Shown piece by piece: positions 60,459 to 64,000 of a stretch of 64,000 nucleotides of DNA (its first letter is position 1; each line of letters starts with the position of its first letter). Origin of the DNA: JAMXLO01 sp963832895. GTDB lineage: Bacteria > Pseudomonadota > Alphaproteobacteria > Acetobacterales > Acetobacteraceae. The stretch covers positions 620,001 to 684,000 of the forward strand of contig CAWHVQ010000021.1 in the NCBI GenBank assembly GCA_963832895.1, read 5' to 3'. Under the pieces are notes generated by a model. It saw only the letters and a list, made by a program, of their open reading frames with translations. It was not told the DNA's origin and did no database searches. A program made the position numbers and the translations under genes.

Positions 60459-61041
60459 ATGCTCGGAAATTCGATCGCCTCTCTGCTGGCATGGGCCGGC
60501 CATTATCCTCTGCTGCAGGCAACCGCCATCGGTACTGGGCACGTTCGTCCTTGAGGACGCCGCAACCGTGCTCGCCGCCATACAGACGGCCGATGGCAGC
60601 CTGTCCGGGCCGCTGGCGTTGGCGTCGCTCTATGTCGGCATCGCGGTGGGCGATCTTGGGCTCTACGGTCTGGGAAAGCTGGCGGCGCGATTTCCACCGG
60701 TCACGCGATTCATTCCACCACACCGCAAGGAAGTAGTCCGCGCCTGGCTTGATGGGCGCGTGTTCAAGGTTGTGCTGATCAGCCGCTTCCTGCCTGGATT
60801 GCGATTGCCGACCTATACGACCTGCGGTTTCGTTAACGCCGACCTGCAACAATTCGCGCTCGCGGTGGTGATCGCCACCATCTGCTGGACATCGCTGCTG
60901 TTCGGTCTTTCGCTGCGTATCGGCGAGGTGCTGATGGATCACTTTGGCGCCTGGCGCTGGGCTGGCGCGGCCGGGTTCGTCTTGTGCGTCGTGGCGGCGG
61001 GCAGGCTCACTGCGTCGGGCCTCCAGAGCAAGCGGCCATGA
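60459..61041 (+). CDS. DedA/VTT family membrane protein, apparent frameshift near its start
   Basis: DedA proteins are inner-membrane proteins; several are undecaprenyl-phosphate flippases. The main frame (from the ATG at 60568) gives 157 residues with YGLGKLAARFPPVTRFIPPH, the conserved basic/aromatic region FKVVLISRFLPGLRLPTYTT and CGFVNADLQQFALAVVIATI. The conserved N-terminus VLGTFVLEDAATVLAAIQ extends upstream with no start. The ATG at 60459 (MLGNSIASLLAWAGHYPLLQ ATAI) is in the other frame. Removing one G at 60531-60532 joins them into about 193 residues. The stop overlaps the ATP-grasp ATG (ATGA). Confidence 0.8.
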
Positions 61042-62135
61042 AACTGGAGATCGCTCTGCGCGCAAGCGCAACGGCGCCACTGCGGACCCGCGAGCAGCTA
61101 CTGTCGTTCTTCGAATTCTGGCCGGATTGGCTATTCTACTTTCCGGTAGTGCTGCATTGGATCGCTCTCGGACTTCGGTACGGCGACTTCAGCCTGCCGA
61201 CCGCGGCAAACCCGACCATCACCGCGGGTGGTTTATGTGGTGAATCGAAACTCGAGACCCTGGATCAGGTGGACGGGCCGGTACGCGCGTTGGTGGCTCG
61301 CTACACCAGCGTCGTGGCGCAGCCAGGCAGCTTGCAGTGCGCCGAACGGGCGCTCACCGCCGCGTCTATCGATTATCCTGTCGTTGCCAAGCCGGCTGTG
61401 GGATGCAACGGCACGGGTGTGCGATTACTTCAGGGGCGGGACGACCTGGCCCGATATTTGGCGGAATATCCTGGTGACGAGCGCGTCGTGCTGCAGGAAT
61501 TCGTCGCCGACGAAGGCGAGGCGGGCATCTTCTATGTACGTCATCCGGACGAGGCATCGGGGCAGATCACATCCATCACGTTGAAGCATGCTCCCGCGGT
61601 GATCGGTGACGGGCGGTCAACGCTGCGGCAATTGATATTGGCCGACCCGCGAGCCGGACGGGTACCGCAACTCTATCTGCCCCGACTTGCGGGCCGGCTG
61701 CATGACGTGCCACGCCAAGGCGAGCGGGTCCCTCTGGTCTTCGTCGGCAATCACTGCAAAGGCTCGATCTTCGAGAACGGCACCCATCTTGCCACGCCCG
61801 CGCTGACCGAGGCCTTCGAACGGATCGCACGTGCCGTGCCAGCGTTTCACTTCGGCCGGATCGATGTGCGGTTTGCATCACTGTCGGCGCTGCTGCGTGG
61901 CGAAGGCTTCCGCATCATCGAGATCAATGGCGTCGGGTCCGAGGCGACGCATATCTGGGACCGCAACACCACACTGCGCGAGGCCTGGCGCGCGCAGTTC
62001 TTCCACTATGGCGCGGCGTTCCGCATCGCCGCAGCGAACCGTGCGCGCGGCCACCGGTCTTGTGGATTGCAGGCGATGGGCCGGCTATGGCGGCGACAGA
62101 AGCGGCTGATGGCGGCCTATCCGATGAACGACTGA
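61038..62135 (+). CDS. ATP-grasp ligase of unknown substrate
   Basis: A 365-residue protein from the ATG at 61038, overlapping the DedA stop. Seen here: an N-terminal FFEFWPDWLFYFPVVLHWIA that looks membrane-associated (one hydrophobic segment), then an ATP-grasp fold: YPVVAKPAVGCNGTGVRLLQ (A-loop Lys and glycine loop), ERVVLQEFVADEGEAGIFYV, LPLVFVGNHCKGS-like sequence, HFGRIDVRFAS and the Mg-site FRIIEINGVGSEATHIWD (E-x-N). These are D-Ala-D-Ala-ligase-like carboxylate-amine ligase features. It lies between a DedA flippase-type gene and uppP, which suggests a cell-envelope product. The substrate cannot be read from the sequence. Confidence 0.8.
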   Translation: MKLEIALRASATAPLRTREQLLSFFEFWPDWLFYFPVVLHWIALGLRYGDFSLPTAANPTITAGGLCGESKLETLDQVDGPVRALVARYTSVVAQPGSLQCAERALTAASIDYPVVAKPAVGCNGTGVRLLQGRDDLARYLAEYPGDERVVLQEFVADEGEAGIFYVRHPDEASGQITSITLKHAPAVIGDGRSTLRQLILADPRAGRVPQLYLPRLAGRLHDVPRQGERVPLVFVGNHCKGSIFENGTHLATPALTEAFERIARAVPAFHFGRIDVRFASLSALLRGEGFRIIEINGVGSEATHIWDRNTTLREAWRAQFFHYGAAFRIAAANRARGHRSCGLQAMGRLWRRQKRLMAAYPMND

Positions 62136-62178
62136 CGGCGCCCTTGCCGAATCCCGCACCTTCCGTCAGGAACGCCGC

Positions 62179-63012
62179 ATGAGTGCCCTGCAAGCCGTCG
62201 TCATTGCTATCCTGCAAGGGGCGACTGAACTGTTCCCGGTGAGCAGCCTCGGGCACGCGGTCGTGCTGCCTGCGCTGCTGCACTGGCCGATCGATCAGCG
62301 CTCGCCGGAGTTCCTGCCCTTTCTGGTGATGCTGCATCTCGGTACTGCTGCCGCCCTGCTGCTGTTCTTCTGGCGCGACTGGTGGTCCTTGGCGACCGGC
62401 GTGTTGGGGCTGGTATCACCGCACCAGACCAACGAGAGCCGGCGTGTTCTCGCGTTGATCGTGATCGCCACCATCCCCGCCGTCATCGTCGGCTTTCTGC
62501 TGGAGAAATTCTTTCGCGACCTGTTCGGCACGCCGGTCGTCGCCGCCGTGTTCCTGATCGTCAACGCCGTGCTGTTGTTGGCGGGGGAGAAATTGCGAGG
62601 ACGCGGTGGACACCGGCCGCTGTCCGGCCTGACCATGATGGATGCGCTGACAATCGGCTGCTGGCAGTGTACCGCGCTGATTCCCGGCATCTCACGTTCC
62701 GGTGCCACTATCGTCGGCGGCCTGTTGCGCGGCATCGATCACGAGGGTGCCGCGCATTTCTCGTTCCTGATCGCGACACCGATCATCCTCGGCGCCACTG
62801 TGCTCGAGGTCCCCAAGCTGCTGCGCGAGAGCGTGCCGCCCGGCACGTTCAGTGTAGCGGCGCTTGCCGCCGTGTTGGCTGGGATCACCGCTTATGCCAG
62901 CACCTGGTTTTTGATGCGGTACTTCCGTCAGCACGATGCGTGGGCGCTCAATCCGTTCGCGTATTACTGCCTTGTCGTCGGTGCCGGCAGTCTGCTGTTG
63001 CTCATCGTGTGA
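62179..63012 (+). CDS. uppP: Undecaprenyl-diphosphatase UppP (BacA)
   Basis: A 277-residue polytopic membrane enzyme that removes the beta phosphate of undecaprenyl diphosphate, regenerating the lipid carrier for peptidoglycan and O-antigen. Seen here: the first motif QGATELFPVSSLGH (13-26, E and S/H of the active site), HLGTAAALLLFFWRDWW, the second motif IPGISRSGATIVGGLLRG with the catalytic Arg, and LAGITAYASTWFLMRYF near the end. Start ATG at 62179. The preceding ATP-grasp and DedA genes make a compact three-gene unit. A strong hairpin follows at 63017. Confidence 0.94.
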   Translation: MSALQAVVIAILQGATELFPVSSLGHAVVLPALLHWPIDQRSPEFLPFLVMLHLGTAAALLLFFWRDWWSLATGVLGLVSPHQTNESRRVLALIVIATIPAVIVGFLLEKFFRDLFGTPVVAAVFLIVNAVLLLAGEKLRGRGGHRPLSGLTMMDALTIGCWQCTALIPGISRSGATIVGGLLRGIDHEGAAHFSFLIATPIILGATVLEVPKLLRESVPPGTFSVAALAAVLAGITAYASTWFLMRYFRQHDAWALNPFAYYCLVVGAGSLLLLIV

Positions 63013-63016
63013 CCGA

Positions 63017-63051
63017 GCCTCCCCCTCCCCTCGCGGGGGGCTGGGGGAGGC
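63017..63051. terminator. Hairpin between convergent uppP and the aldo/keto reductase
   Basis: GCCTCCCCC (63017-63025) and GGGGGAGGC (63043-63051) pair perfectly; the loop contains CCCCTCGCGGGG, which can pair further. It fills the 46-base gap between convergent stops, as expected of a bidirectional terminator. It is also a shortened relative of the repeats at 5061-5101 and 9465-9561. Confidence 0.6.
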
Positions 63052-63058
63052 CCTCCTG

Positions 63059-64000
63059 CTACACGTAAACCCCCTTCATCCCACCCGCCGGATATCGCGT
63101 GCCCGCGGCCGCATTCCGCGGGATCGCCGCCGAAATCCGCGCCACATCCTCCGCTGTCAGCTGGACCCGCAACGCGCCGACATTCTCATCCAGCCGCCGC
63201 GGATACCGTGTTCCAGGAATCGCCACCACATCGGGCCCCTGCGCCAGGACCCAGGCCAGTGTGAGTTGCGCCGGCGTGCATCCCTTCTCCTTCGCGATCG
63301 CCTCGATCTTCGCCACGAGTTCGCGGTTGCGATCGAAGTTCTGCTGCTGGAACCGCGGGTGTGCGGCACGCCTGCCATCGACATCTGCGAATGTCTGGAT
63401 CGCACCGGTCAGAAACCCCCGCCCAAGCGGCGCATAGGCCACGAAACTGATCCCCAGACCACGTGTCGTCTCGCGCGTTTCCTCTGCCTCGGCACGGTAC
63501 AACAACGAGTATTCGGTCTGCACCGCCGCGATTGGATGCACCGCATGTGCGCGCCGTATCGTCGCAGGTGACGCCTCGGACAGCCCCAGATGCCGCACCT
63601 TGCCCTGCTGCACCAGCTTCGCCATCGCCCCCACGGTGTCCTCGATCGGGACGGATGGATCGACGCGATGCTGGTAGTAGAGGTCGATCACATCGACACC
63701 CAGCCGTTGCAGGCTGGCCTCGCATGCCTGCATCACGTACTCCGGCCGGCCGTTCACGCCGTTCGGGCCGCCCGGGTTCTGAGTCTGGCCGAACTTGGTC
63801 GCCAGCACGACGCGGTCGCGGCGCCCCTTCAGCGCACGGCCGATCACCTGCTCGTTATGGCCCCAGCCGTACATGTCCGACGAGTCAAGATGATCCACGC
63901 CCTGGTCGATCGCGTAGCGGATCAGCTCCTCCGACGCCGCGTCGTCGGCCTCGCCATAGATGCCTGACAGCGACATGCAGCCGAGCCCGATCGCCGAAAC
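63059..64000 (-). CDS. Aldo/keto reductase, 5' part missing at window edge
   Basis: At least 313 residues of an NADPH-dependent TIM-barrel reductase. It has no stop upstream, so the start lies beyond base 64000. Seen here: AIGLGCMSLSGIYGEADD at the edge, the catalytic DHLDSSDMYGWGHNEQVIGR (D and Y), VVLATKFGQTQN (K), VIDLYYQHRVDPSVPIEDTV (H), VAYAPLGRGFLTGAIQTF and VVAIPGTRYPRRLDENVGAL (NADP site). It belongs to the AKR11/12-like group and is distinct from the reductase at 54.3-55.3 kb. Substrate unknown. Confidence 0.92.
   Translation of the reverse strand, partial: VSAIGLGCMSLSGIYGEADDAASEELIRYAIDQGVDHLDSSDMYGWGHNEQVIGRALKGRRDRVVLATKFGQTQNPGGPNGVNGRPEYVMQACEASLQRLGVDVIDLYYQHRVDPSVPIEDTVGAMAKLVQQGKVRHLGLSEASPATIRRAHAVHPIAAVQTEYSLLYRAEAEETRETTRGLGISFVAYAPLGRGFLTGAIQTFADVDGRRAAHPRFQQQNFDRNRELVAKIEAIAKEKGCTPAQLTLAWVLAQGPDVVAIPGTRYPRRLDENVGALRVQLTAEDVARISAAIPRNAAAGTRYPAGGMKGVYV

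Noticed and set aside
54348..64000. The two aldo/keto reductases as a recent duplication
   Set aside because: They share the fold and motifs but differ in cofactor-loop and C-terminal sequence; they look like separate subfamilies.

Overview
The window is a GC-rich, gene-dense chromosomal segment from an alphaproteobacterium. The best fit is Rhodospirillales, probably Acetobacteraceae. The evidence is the alphaproteobacterial AddA/AddB pair, an HdaA-type DnaA regulator next to ppk and ppx, a Kdo-hydroxylase, a type II thioredoxin-reductase-like ferredoxin-NADP reductase, and the tsaE-amgK-murU-addB-addA-trxA order. Species cannot be read from the sequence alone. Most genes are housekeeping. 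I see no prophage, CRISPR array, rRNA, tRNA or intact transposon.

Layout. 1-4.3 kb, minus strand: tsaB (cut by the left edge), a RutE-like nitroreductase, a NifU-type Fe-S carrier, a glutamine-amidotransferase-like hydrolase, LolA and ferredoxin-NADP reductase. 4.3-13.4 kb, plus strand: an overlapping run tsaE, amgK, murU, addB, addA, then trxA (tRNA t6A, cell-wall sugar recycling, recombinational repair). 13.6-17.3 kb: an M16 peptidase, PmbA and a Tim44-domain membrane protein. 17.3-24.8 kb, minus strand: a CoA-transferase, folC, accD, trpA and trpB; a glycosyltransferase/acyltransferase pair of lower GC sits between accD and trpA. 25-34.5 kb: pckA, an AraC-type regulator with TPRs, a methyltransferase, a PaiB protein, a phosphatase plus Kdo-hydroxylase pair, an MFS transporter, a CapA protein and a GNAT. 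34.5-44.1 kb: ppx, ppk and hdaA, then an AI-2E-type permease and a CDP-alcohol phosphatidyltransferase, divergent from purM-purN. 44.2-50 kb: an orphan Rieske protein, a CBS protein, a ClC channel, a tiny aa3-oxidase subunit IV, DinB, Ndk and an Hsp70. 50-60 kb is more accessory: cupin, DUF4239-like protein, HpaB-like oxygenase, relics of a nucleotidyltransferase/HEPN toxin-antitoxin pair, an aldo/keto reductase, ABC-F, SDR and CDF. 60.4-63 kb: a DedA protein, an ATP-grasp ligase and UppP, then a second aldo/keto reductase cut by the right edge.

Two things stand out. First, at least five genes (amgK, pckA, the AraC-TPR regulator, dedA and a small periplasmic protein) read cleanly only if one base, or two in the last case, is removed or added. 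This pattern fits either sequence error or recent decay. Second, GC-rich palindromic repeats lie inside reading frames (amgK and the start of addA) as well as between genes. The most interesting functional context is DedA / ATP-grasp / UppP, which suggests an uncharacterised envelope ligase tied to undecaprenyl-phosphate recycling.
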